From the NCBI GenBank assembly GCA_937895935.1, contig CALBKX010000060.1, forward strand, positions 1 to 43,120: a stretch of DNA of 43,120 nt. Reading direction: 5' to 3'. The position numbers and the translations under genes were made by a program. The notes beneath the pieces are model-generated. The model was not told the origin of the DNA. It did no database searches and saw only the letters and a program-made list of their open reading frames with translations. Of this stretch, positions 7,391-16,044 are shown piece by piece (the stretch's first letter is position 1; each line of letters starts with the position of its first letter). The DNA is from an uncultured Clostridia bacterium (GTDB lineage Bacteria; Bacillota; Clostridia; Christensenellales; UBA1242).

Positions 7391-7915
7391 ATGAATAAGG
7401 AAGATTTGATAAAAAAGATTAAAGCTTTAGCTGATAGAGGTATAGGTGGAGAAAAAGAAAACGCTCAGAAGCTACTCAAGGGGCTTATGCAAAAATACAA
7501 TATCAATGAAGAAGAAATTAGCGAAGACTTAATTAAAGAATTTGATATTAAAATGCCTAAGGTTTATAAAGCTGCTGAGTTGGCGAATCAAGTTCTATAT
7601 TCAATAGTAGGTAAGGAAAATGGCGACACGAAAGGTTTGTTTAGTTGGAGAGGAACTAAACATTACTTTATTAGGTGTACAGCTGCAGAGTTTTTAGAGT
7701 TTGAAGCTAAGTTGAAATTTTATGCTCATTTTTTCAAAAAAGAATTAGACACGTTTTACTCAGCTTTTGTGCAAGCAAACAGTATTTTTCCGCCACCTAA
7801 TAAATCAAAACCGAGTGGTAAACATACTTTAACAGAAGAAGATATGAAAATGTTAGCTCTTGCAAGTAGGCTTGATAAACACGAGTATTTACTACAGATT
7901 GGGGGTGGTAAATAA
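7391..7915 (+). CDS. DUF2786-containing protein (174 aa)
   Basis: The ATG at 7391 is preferred over a GTG at 7379 because the purine-rich GGTGGAGAG site lies between them. Residues 5-45 (DLIKKIKALADRGIGGEKENAQKLLKGLMQKYNINEEEI) match the DUF2786 pattern: a helical hairpin ahead of a larger alpha domain with conserved aromatic residues. Such proteins occur in many phages and plasmids without a settled role. The stop overlaps the next start by 1 nt. Confidence 0.75.
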   Translation: MNKEDLIKKIKALADRGIGGEKENAQKLLKGLMQKYNINEEEISEDLIKEFDIKMPKVYKAAELANQVLYSIVGKENGDTKGLFSWRGTKHYFIRCTAAEFLEFEAKLKFYAHFFKKELDTFYSAFVQANSIFPPPNKSKPSGKHTLTEEDMKMLALASRLDKHEYLLQIGGGK

Positions 7916-8415
7916 TGGACATAAACGCTATTATTTTAATAATAATTTTTATTTTACTAATAGCTGGTATTCCTTTTTATTTTTTCCTTGTTGGTTTCAA
8001 ATTAACCCAATTTAACAAAGAGTGTGAGAAAGCTAAGATACGTGCGTTAGATACATTTAACAAAAACAAAGAAAAAATAGCTAAACAAATAGATAATCAA
8101 ATAAAAGAACTAGGAGGCAAAAAAATGAAAATAGACGAATTTGAGTTTAGAGATAAAAACGGCAACGAAATTGAGCCAACCAAAAATCAATTAGTGATTT
8201 ATATTAAATCTTTACATAAACAAATTAAAGACTTAAAAGAAACACAAAAAGAATTTGCTGTTAGCAGGTTGGAGGAGTTGTTTTATGGCTTACAAGAAGA
8301 AAAATATGCTACAATATTTGGAGCTCAAGAAGAACCAATACAAGTTTTTGAAAGGTCGCAGGTTTTAGATTATATAAACAATAGAATTGAGAAACTAAAA
8401 GGAGAGTCAAAGTGA
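7915..8415 (+). CDS. Membrane-anchored protein fused in frame to a second small gene (166 aa)
   Basis: The ATG at 7915 overlaps the previous stop. Residues 4-31 form a strong transmembrane helix, followed by a basic helical stretch ending IDNQIKELGGKK. At residue 71 the frame passes through an internal ATG (8125) preceded by AGGAGG, and the remaining 96 residues (MKIDEFEFRDKNGNEIEPTKN...) look like an independent soluble helical protein. As with 1309-1692, either a fusion or two products are made. No function is recognised. Confidence 0.55.
   Translation: MDINAIILIIIFILLIAGIPFYFFLVGFKLTQFNKECEKAKIRALDTFNKNKEKIAKQIDNQIKELGGKKMKIDEFEFRDKNGNEIEPTKNQLVIYIKSLHKQIKDLKETQKEFAVSRLEELFYGLQEEKYATIFGAQEEPIQVFERSQVLDYINNRIEKLKGESK
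8125..8415 (+). CDS. Internal in-frame start: 96-aa helical protein
   Basis: The ATG at 8125 has AGGAGG at 8112-8117 within the sequence that encodes ELGG in the enclosing ORF. The product begins with a compact hydrophilic segment and continues as helices (LVIYIKSLHKQIKDLKETQKEF), ending VLDYINNRIEKLKGESK, which resembles the end of the 6557 gene. The strong ribosome site argues that this start is used. Function unknown. Confidence 0.5.
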   Translation: MKIDEFEFRDKNGNEIEPTKNQLVIYIKSLHKQIKDLKETQKEFAVSRLEELFYGLQEEKYATIFGAQEEPIQVFERSQVLDYINNRIEKLKGESK

Positions 8416-8966
8416 AAAAGTTGCCAATAAATATTCAAATTGTTTTTAATACTCAAGACGACGAATATGACGAACTTATGAAAGATTGTAAAGAATTTGC
8501 TAAAGGTATAGTTGGTGCTTGGTTTGAGGGTGCAGGTTGGACTGAGGAAGAAATCAAAGAACTTAAACCACGAGTTAAAGTTGAGTTTGTTGATAAAAAT
8601 CAACAGTTAAAAAATCTCAGAGAACGCCTTAATAATCAAAAGATGAACAAGGCGGCGGAAGTTATCAGCAAAAAAGATTATGATTCTATTCACAACGAAT
8701 ATAAGTTAGCTATAACAGCAAACAATCAACTTGCAGACAAGCTAAGTGAATCTGAGAAAAAGGTAAAAGACTTACAGCTTCAACTGTTTGCTTTTGTAAG
8801 AAATTCCTGTGTTGCCCCTGTTGGGTTAAAGCTTAAGAAAACACAACAGGAAATTACAGATAAGACTTTTGAAACAATTAGAGAGGCACAGAAAATAATT
8901 GACAGCGGTAAAATGAGGGCATTTATGAATCTTGCGACAAACAAGGAGGACAGGTATGACAATTAA
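8412..8966 (+). CDS. Hypothetical helical protein (184 aa, GTG start)
   Basis: The GTG at 8412 overlaps the previous stop by 4 nt, with AAAAGGAGAG upstream. Residues 1-60 are alpha/beta (INIQIVFNTQDDEYDELMKDCKEFAKGIVGAWFEGAGWTEEEI) and about 65-130 are coiled coil (KNLRERLNNQ, NNQLADKLSESEKKVKDLQLQLFAFV). No recognised domain. The end overlaps the following membrane-protein gene by 11 nt, keeping the block tightly coupled. Confidence 0.6.
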   Translation: MKKLPINIQIVFNTQDDEYDELMKDCKEFAKGIVGAWFEGAGWTEEEIKELKPRVKVEFVDKNQQLKNLRERLNNQKMNKAAEVISKKDYDSIHNEYKLAITANNQLADKLSESEKKVKDLQLQLFAFVRNSCVAPVGLKLKKTQQEITDKTFETIREAQKIIDSGKMRAFMNLATNKEDRYDN

Positions 8967-9204
8967 AGACGTGTGTGTTTTAATTTTAATAGTTAGTATC
9001 AGCTTTGTATGTGGAATTATTGCACTTGCAGCAGGCAAGATGATTGCTTTATGTGTGGGGCTGATATTTGGCGGTGCGGCGATTTTAGCCGCCACCTTTA
9101 CAATTTATCTGACGGCTAAAGAAAGAAGTCAGAATCAAGCAAAAGATGAGCAAAAACCTACCAAGAGTAAAAGGAGTTCATCTAATGCAAGAAAACGAAT
9201 TTAA
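8956..9204 (+). CDS. Small two-helix membrane protein (82 aa)
   Basis: ATG at 8956 behind AAGGAGGA (8943-8950). Two hydrophobic helices (about residues 6-27 and 31-53) joined by a short turn precede a basic cytoplasmic tail (KERSQNQAKDEQKPTKSKRSSSNARKR). The shape is holin-like, but the early position argues against a lysis role; superinfection exclusion or membrane anchoring of replication are alternatives that the sequence cannot decide between. Confidence 0.65.
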   Translation: MTIKDVCVLILIVSISFVCGIIALAAGKMIALCVGLIFGGAAILAATFTIYLTAKERSQNQAKDEQKPTKSKRSSSNARKRI

Positions 9205-9529
9205 CTGCAAAGACTGCTTAAACAAAAATACAGAGTTTTGTCAGAGTTGTGTAACGTGCGAATCTCCTAGCGGAAGAATAACAAGACCTACAAACTACAG
9301 AACACTGAGCGACTGTCTTATCAGAATTAAGTTGAGTGAAATAAAGCCTCCTTTAGGGTTGAAACCACGCTATATTCACGATGAGCAGAGAGCAGATGAT
9401 ATTTGTCGTGCTATGATACGGTATATGAATAACAAACAACCTATACCTATTGAATGGCTTGAGGAATACAACGAACTACGAACAAAAGATAACAAATCAG
9501 GTGGCGGAAGAAGTGAGCCACGTTTGTAG
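9185..9529 (+). CDS. Cysteine-rich zinc-binding-like protein (114 aa)
   Basis: ATG at 9185 with AAAGGAG at 9170-9176; upstream in-frame starts lack a site. The N-terminus has five cysteines in a knuckle-like arrangement (CKDCLNKNTEFCQSCVTC, residues 7-24), suggesting a small zinc module. The rest is basic and helical (DDICRAMIRYMNNKQPIPIEWLEEYNEL). The gene overlaps the preceding one by 20 nt and lies 9 nt before the regulator. Function unknown. Confidence 0.65.
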   Translation: MQENEFNCKDCLNKNTEFCQSCVTCESPSGRITRPTNYRTLSDCLIRIKLSEIKPPLGLKPRYIHDEQRADDICRAMIRYMNNKQPIPIEWLEEYNELRTKDNKSGGGRSEPRL

Positions 9530-9538
9530 GAGGCGTCT

Positions 9539-9874
9539 ATGGCAAGACAGAAAATGTACTTTAAGTACGATATACCAACAAGCGTTGTTGAGTTGGTAAA
9601 AGCGGTATGTTCAGACTACAACCGCAGAGAAAGAGCCATAAAATTTGGTTCTATCACAGGAGAGGTGCTTGACAGATACATATTCCTAAATACAGCTATT
9701 GACAAAGCCCTTGAATGTATTGAAGCTGGTATCAGGAAAGATATGTTGAGTGATATAAGTAAAAAGCGTGGTTTTCAGTTTTCTGCCGCTTCAATGCTCA
9801 TTTCTAAAGACGCATACTACAGGAGAAGAAGAAAACTGATTTACGATATTGCAAAAGAGTTAGCTTTATTATAA
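9539..9874 (+). CDS. ArpU/RinA-like late transcription activator (111 aa)
   Basis: Start at 9539 with GGAGG upstream. The C-terminal part (GIRKDMLSDISKKRGFQFSAASMLISKDAYYRRRRKLIYDIAKELALL) matches the ArpU/RinA/DUF1492-like phage activator pattern, in which a sigma-region-4-like helix-turn-helix ends in YY-R-R-KL-YDIAK. Members usually sit last in the early block, just before terminase, and activate late transcription by binding upstream of the small terminase gene. The same layout is present here, with an inverted repeat at 9956-10003 as a candidate site. The family call is by motif; site recognition is inference. Confidence 0.75.
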   Translation: MARQKMYFKYDIPTSVVELVKAVCSDYNRRERAIKFGSITGEVLDRYIFLNTAIDKALECIEAGIRKDMLSDISKKRGFQFSAASMLISKDAYYRRRRKLIYDIAKELALL

Positions 9875-9955
9875 TAATAAATATATATATTATATTAAAT
9901 TATTTCTAGTAGAGTTATTATATATATAAATTAAAGTATATTAGACACGGTTCAG

Positions 9956-10003
9956 CTTATCGCATAATAAATAATGACAAAACAACCTAAAGTATGTGAT
10001 AAG
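9956..10003 (+). promoter_or_regulatory. Inverted repeat upstream of the late block
   Basis: CTTATCGCATA (9956-9966) is mirrored by TATGTGATAAG (9993-10003), 10 of 11 positions complementary, with 26 nt between. It lies just after the ArpU/RinA-like gene and spans the putative late promoter, so it may bind that activator. A packaging-site role is an alternative. Confidence 0.5.
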
Positions 10004-10005
10004 AT
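9966..10005 (+). promoter_or_regulatory. Putative late promoter, copy A
   Basis: AATAAATAATGACAAAA (9966-9982) is repeated exactly at 26095-26111. In both places, 14 nt later, there is a TGNTANNAT motif (here TGATAAGAT, 9997-10005), an extended -10-like box. The ATGACA to -10 spacing of 20 nt is long for sigma-A, which would fit an activator-dependent promoter. The rest of 9875-10105 is AT-rich filler plus the leader hairpin; no gene is seen there. Confidence 0.45.
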
Positions 10006-10018
10006 AAATAATAGATAA

Positions 10019-10088
10019 TGTGCCAAATACCCTTTGAGGTTAGAGCCCTTTTATTCCAAAACGGAGTAATTGGGCTTATTTTGTTTTT
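10019..10088 (+). promoter_or_regulatory. Structured late leader, copy A
   Basis: TGTGCCAAA (10019-10027), then AGAGCCCTT at 10042-10050 opening a hairpin: an outer stem (43-48 with 72-77 in the last two digits), a TT/TT internal loop, a 7-bp inner stem (10051-10057 with 10063-10069), a 5-nt loop, and a T-rich tail. The same architecture with a different inner stem recurs at 26331-26388. It looks like an intrinsic terminator placed in the leader of the terminase operon, suggesting processive antitermination or attenuation. Confidence 0.5.
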
Positions 10089-10105
10089 ATGAGGAGTGAA
10101 ACGAA

Positions 10106-10645
10106 ATGAGTCAAGAAAGTAAGAAGAAATCAACAAAATTCAAAAAAGGTAACACCATAGGCAAAGAAACTAGATTTGAAAAAGATAATAAGGCTGCCTG
10201 TAAGTATAAAGAAGAGTACTGCGACAAGATTATTGAGTTCTTTAATAAGCCTGCAACAAGGGTAGAATACAAGGAAACTTATTACAAAGGCGAATTGACA
10301 AGTAGAACACCTATTATTGTTCCAGAGGCTTACCCAACATTTGAATTGTTTGCAGCAAGTTTAGGTGTAACTGCAGATACTGTGAGAAATTGGACTGAGA
10401 TTAGTCCCCGATTTAAGTTCTATTACGCACGTGCAAAAGAAATACAATTAGGAAAGCTTACGTCAATGGCTGTTACAGGCTTATACAACCCTGTATATGC
10501 AAAATTTGAAGCTGTAAACAATCATAATCAGAAAGACAAGCAAGAGATTGATACAAATATCAAAGAAGTGGCTATTGACGATAAAACAAAAGCTCTCATA
10601 GAGCGTGTGGAGAAGCGTCTAAATGCCAAGCAAAAAAACGAGTAA
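10106..10645 (+). CDS. terS: Terminase small subunit (179 aa)
   Basis: Start at 10106 behind GAGGAGTG. A basic, disordered N-terminus (residues 1-35) precedes a helical DNA-binding region with an HTH-like stretch (FELFAASLGVTADTVRNWTEISPRFKFYYARAKEIQLGKL, about 75-115). That stretch resembles P22 Gp3-like/Terminase_6 small subunits. A YNPVYAKFEAVNNHNQKDK segment and a helical tail follow. It should recognise the packaging site and load the large subunit. The large-subunit gene begins 23 nt inside this one. Confidence 0.85.
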   Translation: MSQESKKKSTKFKKGNTIGKETRFEKDNKAACKYKEEYCDKIIEFFNKPATRVEYKETYYKGELTSRTPIIVPEAYPTFELFAASLGVTADTVRNWTEISPRFKFYYARAKEIQLGKLTSMAVTGLYNPVYAKFEAVNNHNQKDKQEIDTNIKEVAIDDKTKALIERVEKRLNAKQKNE

Positions 10646-12176
10646 TATTCCTCACTCAGTAATCAATTATAACGACTATGTAAATAAGATACTTAAAGCC
10701 GAATTTGAATACTGTAAAACACACTTAGTTTATTGGGCTAACAATTATTGCGTAATAGAAGACAAGGATTCTCCTGAGATAATTATTCCGTTTAGAGGTT
10801 GGGACGCTCAGAATCAAACATTATTAGATTTTGAGAGATTTAGACTTAACCTGATACTGAAAGCAAGACAAATGGGTATCACGTGGATAGCATTATACTT
10901 TTGTACACACGATTTGATATTCAATCTTGGACACACAGTTGTCGCCCTATCTAAGACTGAGGACGACGCAAAAGAGTTAGTAAGGCGTATGAGTGTCATC
11001 TTAGACAATATGCCTGAAATATTGCAGGGTGGCGGCTTGATATGGCGTGCAACTTCAACTTCTGTAATTATTACAGACGGCGAGGGGAAACTTATATCAA
11101 CGTTCAAAGCTTTTCCTGCTTCGCCTGCTGCAGGACGTTCCTTTACAGGAAACATTTTGCTTTTGGACGAGTGGGCGTTTCAAGAGTATGCAGAAGAGAT
11201 ATGGACTTCTGCATACCCAACTATTAACCGTCCAACGGGTGGTAAGGTTATTGGCTTATCTACAATCAAAAAAGGCACGCTTTTTGAAAATTTGTGGGTA
11301 GAAGATAACGCTTTCCATAAAATATTCCTTTCTGTGTTCTCAGACCCTCGTAGAACGCAAGAATGGTACGAAAGCACGGCTAGAGATTTAGGTGTTAAGG
11401 TAAAACAAGAATACCCTAGAACAGCTGAAGAAGCATTAAGCAATTTGGGTGGTAGTTACTTCAATGAGTTTGATTATAACCTACATACTTGTGAACCATT
11501 TAAGATACCTGAAGATTGGTCAATATACAACACTATGGACTATGGGCTAGATATGTTTGCTCATTATAAAGTAGCAATAGATAACGAAAAGAATGTATAT
11601 GTATTTCACGAGATTTATGAAAGCGGCTTAATCATATCTGACGCAGCTGCTAGAGTAAAAGTTGCTGAATTAGTTGAGAATGAAGACGGCACAGTAGATG
11701 AGTGGTATAAACCACGTGTAAGGCTTGCTCCTCCTGACTTATGGAACAGAAATCAAGAATCAGGGAAAAGTAAAGCTTTGGTATTTTATGAAAATGGTCT
11801 TGAACTCACTAAATCAAACAACGATAGGTCTGCAGGGTGGTTACAGGTTAAAGAACTTATGAAAATTTTAACAGCACCTGACGGCTCTAAATACTCTAAA
11901 TTCAAGATATTTAGAACTTGCCCAAATTTAATTAGGACTTTGCCTCAAATTCAAATAGATGAGAAAAACCCTGATGATTGTGCTAAAGAGCCACACGAAC
12001 TAACTCACGCACCTGACGCTTTGAGATACTTTGCAATTTATTGGACACAACCGCCTGAATCTAAACAAAGCAGAAAAGTAAAATATCGTCCAGACCAGCT
12101 AGAAGATTATTACAATGCACGTAGTGAAGAGGAAAGACAGTTGATTATTAAAAGATATGGAGAACCTGAACTATGA
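10623..12176 (+). CDS. terL: Terminase large subunit (517 aa)
   Basis: ATG at 10623, overlapping the small subunit. ATPase motifs are present: a Walker A variant KARQMGITW (residues 80-88) and Walker B ILLLDEWAF (178-186, D182-E183), then the coupling stretch GLSTIKKGTLFENLW. The nuclease half has TMDYGLDMFAHYKVAID as motif I (catalytic Asp) and THAPDALRYF near the C-terminus. Length is typical. It powers DNA translocation through the portal and cuts concatemers. The stop overlaps the portal start by 4 nt. Headful versus cos packaging cannot be decided from the sequence. Confidence 0.95.
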   Translation: MPSKKTSNIPHSVINYNDYVNKILKAEFEYCKTHLVYWANNYCVIEDKDSPEIIIPFRGWDAQNQTLLDFERFRLNLILKARQMGITWIALYFCTHDLIFNLGHTVVALSKTEDDAKELVRRMSVILDNMPEILQGGGLIWRATSTSVIITDGEGKLISTFKAFPASPAAGRSFTGNILLLDEWAFQEYAEEIWTSAYPTINRPTGGKVIGLSTIKKGTLFENLWVEDNAFHKIFLSVFSDPRRTQEWYESTARDLGVKVKQEYPRTAEEALSNLGGSYFNEFDYNLHTCEPFKIPEDWSIYNTMDYGLDMFAHYKVAIDNEKNVYVFHEIYESGLIISDAAARVKVAELVENEDGTVDEWYKPRVRLAPPDLWNRNQESGKSKALVFYENGLELTKSNNDRSAGWLQVKELMKILTAPDGSKYSKFKIFRTCPNLIRTLPQIQIDEKNPDDCAKEPHELTHAPDALRYFAIYWTQPPESKQSRKVKYRPDQLEDYYNARSEEERQLIIKRYGEPEL

Positions 12177-14128
12177 AAATAGAGTATGAAAATCAAACAA
12201 AGTTAGCGTTCTTTCAAGAGCTTTATAATGAAGCTAGGTCAAATGCAGATAAAATGTATGAAAAACTAGACCAAAACATTAAGCAATACAAGGGCGACAC
12301 AAATATAGACGGCTCTGACACTCCAGCAGAACAGGTAAGAAACGTTACCTATGAGCTGATAGAAAGTCAGGTTACAAGCTATATTCCTAACCCCTCTGTA
12401 AATGTAAAAATGTATAGCGAAAAAAATGAGCGAAATGCAAAGAGTATTGAAACGCTACTTAAAAATAAACGTGATGAGTTGCCTTTTGAAAAATTAAACG
12501 ATATTGACGAAAGGTTTAACCCTATTTATGGCGGTTCTGTTTGGTTGGTTGAATGGGACAACTCTATACGTACTCATAACACTGTGGGCGACGTTAAATT
12601 GAGCTGTATTAACCCAAACGACTTTACAGGACAACCAAATATTTACGATATTGCAGAAATGGAATATTGTTTTGTACAGTTTGAAACAACTAAAGACGAT
12701 ATTGTACGAAAGTACGGTGTTCGTCCTACAGTTGCAGATGAAACAGAATCAGATGAAAACGCTGACGATAAGACAGCAACTTTGTATGTTTGTTATTACA
12801 AAAACGAGAATGACAAAGTTTGTCAATACATTTGGTCGGGCGATACAGAAATATCTGATATTGAAGATTATTACGCAAGGAAAATATATGTTTGCAAAAA
12901 TTGTGGTAAACGTAAAGAAATTTGTAATTGCGATAAGCCTAAATACGAGCTTCAGAACGATGAATATGAAGAAGTTGATAGAGATATAAATCTATCTGAC
13001 GGCGGTGTAATATCTGCTCAATGCGAGATTATAGAAGACGGACAAGTTGTAATGGAAACAAAACAACAGCAAGCAATCAATGAGGACGGCAGCGTTGCAC
13101 TTGAAAATATAAACGGTGTTGTATTACCTAAAATGGTTGAGATTCAAGTACCTAAAATGGAACAAACAAAACTTCCTTATTACACGCCAAATCTTCTTCC
13201 TGTTGTTATTCGTAAAAATATATCTCAAGAAAAAAGTTTATTAGGACAATCAGATTGTGAAGCTATACGTCCTCAGCAACAAGGTATAAACAAGATAGAA
13301 TCAAGAATTATACAAAAATGCTTAGGTAGTGGCGTATTTCCTATAGTACCTGAAAACTTTAATGGAGAGCTTGATAATAGCCTTTTTAAGAAAGTGTTTA
13401 GGGCAAACCAAGCCAATGCAAAACTCTATGGAAGAATTGACTTGCAGGTTGATATTTCAAGAGATATTGCTGAAGCAGAAAGACTATACGACCAAGCAAA
13501 GCGTATCTTAGGTATTACAGATAGTTATCAAGGGCAATATGACAGCTCTGCACAAAGTGGTAAAGCCAAACAAATACAAGTTCAACAGGCGGCAGGACGT
13601 CTTGACAGTAAACGTCAAATGAAAAATGCTGCTTATGCCGAAATAGACAAAATTATATTTCAATATTATTTGGCTTATGCCGATGAGCCTAGACCTGCAG
13701 CATATAAAGACGCTCAAGGTAAAACTCAAAACTGTATGTTTAACAGATATGACTTCTTAGAGAGAGATGACGCAGGGGAATGGTATTACAATGATGAGTA
13801 TTTATTCTCAGCAGACGCTTCTATTGACGTTGATAAACAAAGAGAAACTTTGTGGCAAGAAAACAGGCAAAACTTTCAAGCAGGTGCTTATGGCAACCCA
13901 CAAGACCTAGAAACTTTGCTTATCTTCTGGCAAAATATGGAACGAACACACTACCCATTTGCTCACGATAACGTTGAACGTATTAAAATGACTATTGAGA
14001 AGCAGCAACTTTTACAAAAAATGCAAGCTCAGTTAGATAGTCAAAATGAAGAGCTAAATACTCGCAAAGAGTATGAAGAATACTTAAAATCTCAAATAAA
14101 TGGAGGTATGAGTAATGGCAAAGTCTAA
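12173..14128 (+). CDS. Portal protein (651 aa)
   Basis: ATG at 12173 in an ATGA overlap. Position after terminase, length and the N-terminal sequence (FQELYNEARSNADKMYEKLDQNIKQYKG, then NVTYELIESQVTSYIPNPSV) fit podovirus-type portals of Firmicutes phages. The long helical stem region is around residues 350-480 and the C-terminus is coiled coil. Residues 241-253 hold an inserted zinc-knuckle-like motif, CKNCGKRKEICNC, with acidic flanks; a very similar motif occurs in the tail nozzle protein. The portal forms the dodecameric DNA channel. Confidence 0.88.
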   Translation: MKIEYENQTKLAFFQELYNEARSNADKMYEKLDQNIKQYKGDTNIDGSDTPAEQVRNVTYELIESQVTSYIPNPSVNVKMYSEKNERNAKSIETLLKNKRDELPFEKLNDIDERFNPIYGGSVWLVEWDNSIRTHNTVGDVKLSCINPNDFTGQPNIYDIAEMEYCFVQFETTKDDIVRKYGVRPTVADETESDENADDKTATLYVCYYKNENDKVCQYIWSGDTEISDIEDYYARKIYVCKNCGKRKEICNCDKPKYELQNDEYEEVDRDINLSDGGVISAQCEIIEDGQVVMETKQQQAINEDGSVALENINGVVLPKMVEIQVPKMEQTKLPYYTPNLLPVVIRKNISQEKSLLGQSDCEAIRPQQQGINKIESRIIQKCLGSGVFPIVPENFNGELDNSLFKKVFRANQANAKLYGRIDLQVDISRDIAEAERLYDQAKRILGITDSYQGQYDSSAQSGKAKQIQVQQAAGRLDSKRQMKNAAYAEIDKIIFQYYLAYADEPRPAAYKDAQGKTQNCMFNRYDFLERDDAGEWYYNDEYLFSADASIDVDKQRETLWQENRQNFQAGAYGNPQDLETLLIFWQNMERTHYPFAHDNVERIKMTIEKQQLLQKMQAQLDSQNEELNTRKEYEEYLKSQINGGMSNGKV

Positions 14129-16031
14129 GTTAGATACAAGTTATGATAAAAACTTAACTTTAGAACAACAAAAAACGCCTACAGTTCAGCAAAACGTTAT
14201 AGCACAACCTGCAGTAGATACAAGCTATCAAAACAATGCAGGAACTTTATATGGCGGACACGACGCTGGCTGGTGGCAACAACAATATTCTTCTCAATCT
14301 AGTGATGAAACACGTAATATGGTGCGTAAAGCAGCTGATTATTACGGTTATAAAATTAACGAGAACACTAAAATCAATAATACAAATGCCGTTGGTACTT
14401 ATGGAAACTATATGAATACAGCAGCAAACAGTCAAGGTGCTGTCCCTACTGTTCAATCATATTCAGCAAACTCTCCACAGGTGGCGGCTTACAATTCTCA
14501 ATCTCAAACACAAGACGGTACAACCGCTCCTGTAGGAACTGATAGTGCTCCTATCGACAGCTACGAGGAGTTTTTGAGGAAGAGAGGCGAAATGTACAAA
14601 GAAAATCTTGATAGACAAAAAGAGATGATAGAAGACCAAAAACAAAGAGCTTTAGAACAAGCAGAACTACAACGTCAACAAGCAGAACAAAACGCCGAAA
14701 AAGAGCGTGAAAGAAGTGTGGTTGACGCAAGGTCTAGCTACGAACAAAATAAAGCTACTTATGGTGCTCAGGCTGAAACTCTTGCAAATATGGGCTTAAC
14801 GGGAAGCGGTTATAGTGATTATATAAACGCTCAGGCTTATGCAAATCAAAGAGCTGAAACCCAAAACGCCAACGCAAATGCAGAGCAAACAAAAAACAAT
14901 GCAAATTATGTTGCCAATAATGCAAAGCTTGAAATTGAGCAAAATGCTGGACAAAGTAATCTATCTGCAGAAACAACTTATACAGAGAATATGGCTAACA
15001 ATGACGCTGCTCTTGCACAATACAAACAACAAAAAGAGGAAGAGAAAAAGAGTGCTTACTCTGAATTGTTAAATTATGCAAACAATGGTACGTATGATAG
15101 CGAACAACTTAAAAGCCTTGCTGATAAGTATGGTTTATCTGAAGCAGATATTAACAATCTTACAGGTGCAGCAGAAACATACAAGAACAATAAGTATAAA
15201 GAGAATTATGCTAACGCTCTTGACAATATTGCTCAATACGGCTCACAACTTGATAATAACTACCTTGATAATATGTATAAAATGGACTTAATTAGCAAGG
15301 AACAATATGAAGAGCTTAAGAGTCAATTATCTAACAAGATTAAAGAAGATATGGACAACAGTATCTCTAGTGGCGACGCTACAGGCGAGTCTATTCAAGC
15401 AACTATTGATAATGTTGAAAAATACTTTAGTGAGGGTAAAATCACAACTGAGCAAAGACAATCTATATACAACAACTATGTTAAGAGTTCAGTTAGTGGC
15501 GTAATGGAAAAAGATTACGGTGGCAATTATACTCAAAAAATTAAAGATTGTGTCAATGCAAATAAAGAAATTGATGAACTTTATAATGCAGGAAAATTGT
15601 CTAAGAGTGATTATGATAGTATCAAACAAACTCTTAATGCTAAAAGTAAAAGCTCTTGCAATGGCGGTTGGTATGTTCAAGGTCTTGGCTCTGGACGTAA
15701 AAACGACGATATTGATATTACAATCGGTAGCTCAAAGCGTAAAGGAAACGGCAAAGAATATGACCTTAAATGCGGTAATGCTATTGGAGATGAAACACTT
15801 ATTAAAGAGCTTAATAGAATTGCTACAGGCTATAGTAACAAGAGCCCTGCTCGTGAGGGTGGTTGGACTTGGTTACACGGAGATAAAGCGAATAGTAATG
15901 AAACTGCTGGAAAACTTATTGTTGCATACGGAGATATGTATATCTATACCTCTAAAGGTTGGGTAATTGTTGAAAATGATAACGATAGTTACAGCTTGCA
16001 AAATGCTATCAACGCATATTTAGGAATATAA
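14115..16031 (+). CDS. Probable internal virion (ejection) protein (638 aa)
   Basis: ATG at 14115 with GGAGGT 8 nt upstream, overlapping the portal gene by 14 nt. Residues 1-145 are low-complexity Q/N/S/T-rich. A long charged coiled coil (about 155-215) is followed by alanine/asparagine-rich helices, repeated acidic helices, and a compact glycine/tryptophan-containing C-terminal domain (about 515-610). No enzyme motif is seen. Placement between portal and the giant polyvalent protein is typical of proteins carried in the capsid and ejected with DNA. The role is inferred from context. Confidence 0.6.
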   Translation: MAKSKLDTSYDKNLTLEQQKTPTVQQNVIAQPAVDTSYQNNAGTLYGGHDAGWWQQQYSSQSSDETRNMVRKAADYYGYKINENTKINNTNAVGTYGNYMNTAANSQGAVPTVQSYSANSPQVAAYNSQSQTQDGTTAPVGTDSAPIDSYEEFLRKRGEMYKENLDRQKEMIEDQKQRALEQAELQRQQAEQNAEKERERSVVDARSSYEQNKATYGAQAETLANMGLTGSGYSDYINAQAYANQRAETQNANANAEQTKNNANYVANNAKLEIEQNAGQSNLSAETTYTENMANNDAALAQYKQQKEEEKKSAYSELLNYANNGTYDSEQLKSLADKYGLSEADINNLTGAAETYKNNKYKENYANALDNIAQYGSQLDNNYLDNMYKMDLISKEQYEELKSQLSNKIKEDMDNSISSGDATGESIQATIDNVEKYFSEGKITTEQRQSIYNNYVKSSVSGVMEKDYGGNYTQKIKDCVNANKEIDELYNAGKLSKSDYDSIKQTLNAKSKSSCNGGWYVQGLGSGRKNDDIDITIGSSKRKGNGKEYDLKCGNAIGDETLIKELNRIATGYSNKSPAREGGWTWLHGDKANSNETAGKLIVAYGDMYIYTSKGWVIVENDNDSYSLQNAINAYLGI

Positions 16032-16044
16032 CGGAGGAATTATT

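Noticed and set aside
9875..10105. Possible tRNA or gene in the AT-rich gap
   Set aside because: No cloverleaf or ORF with a ribosome site; only the inverted repeat, promoter-like element and leader hairpin are supported.
15076..15504. Secondary-frame ORFs inside the internal virion protein gene (also 12651-12989 in the portal gene)
   Set aside because: Leucine/isoleucine-rich composition typical of shifted AT-rich coding sequence, with no ribosome sites.
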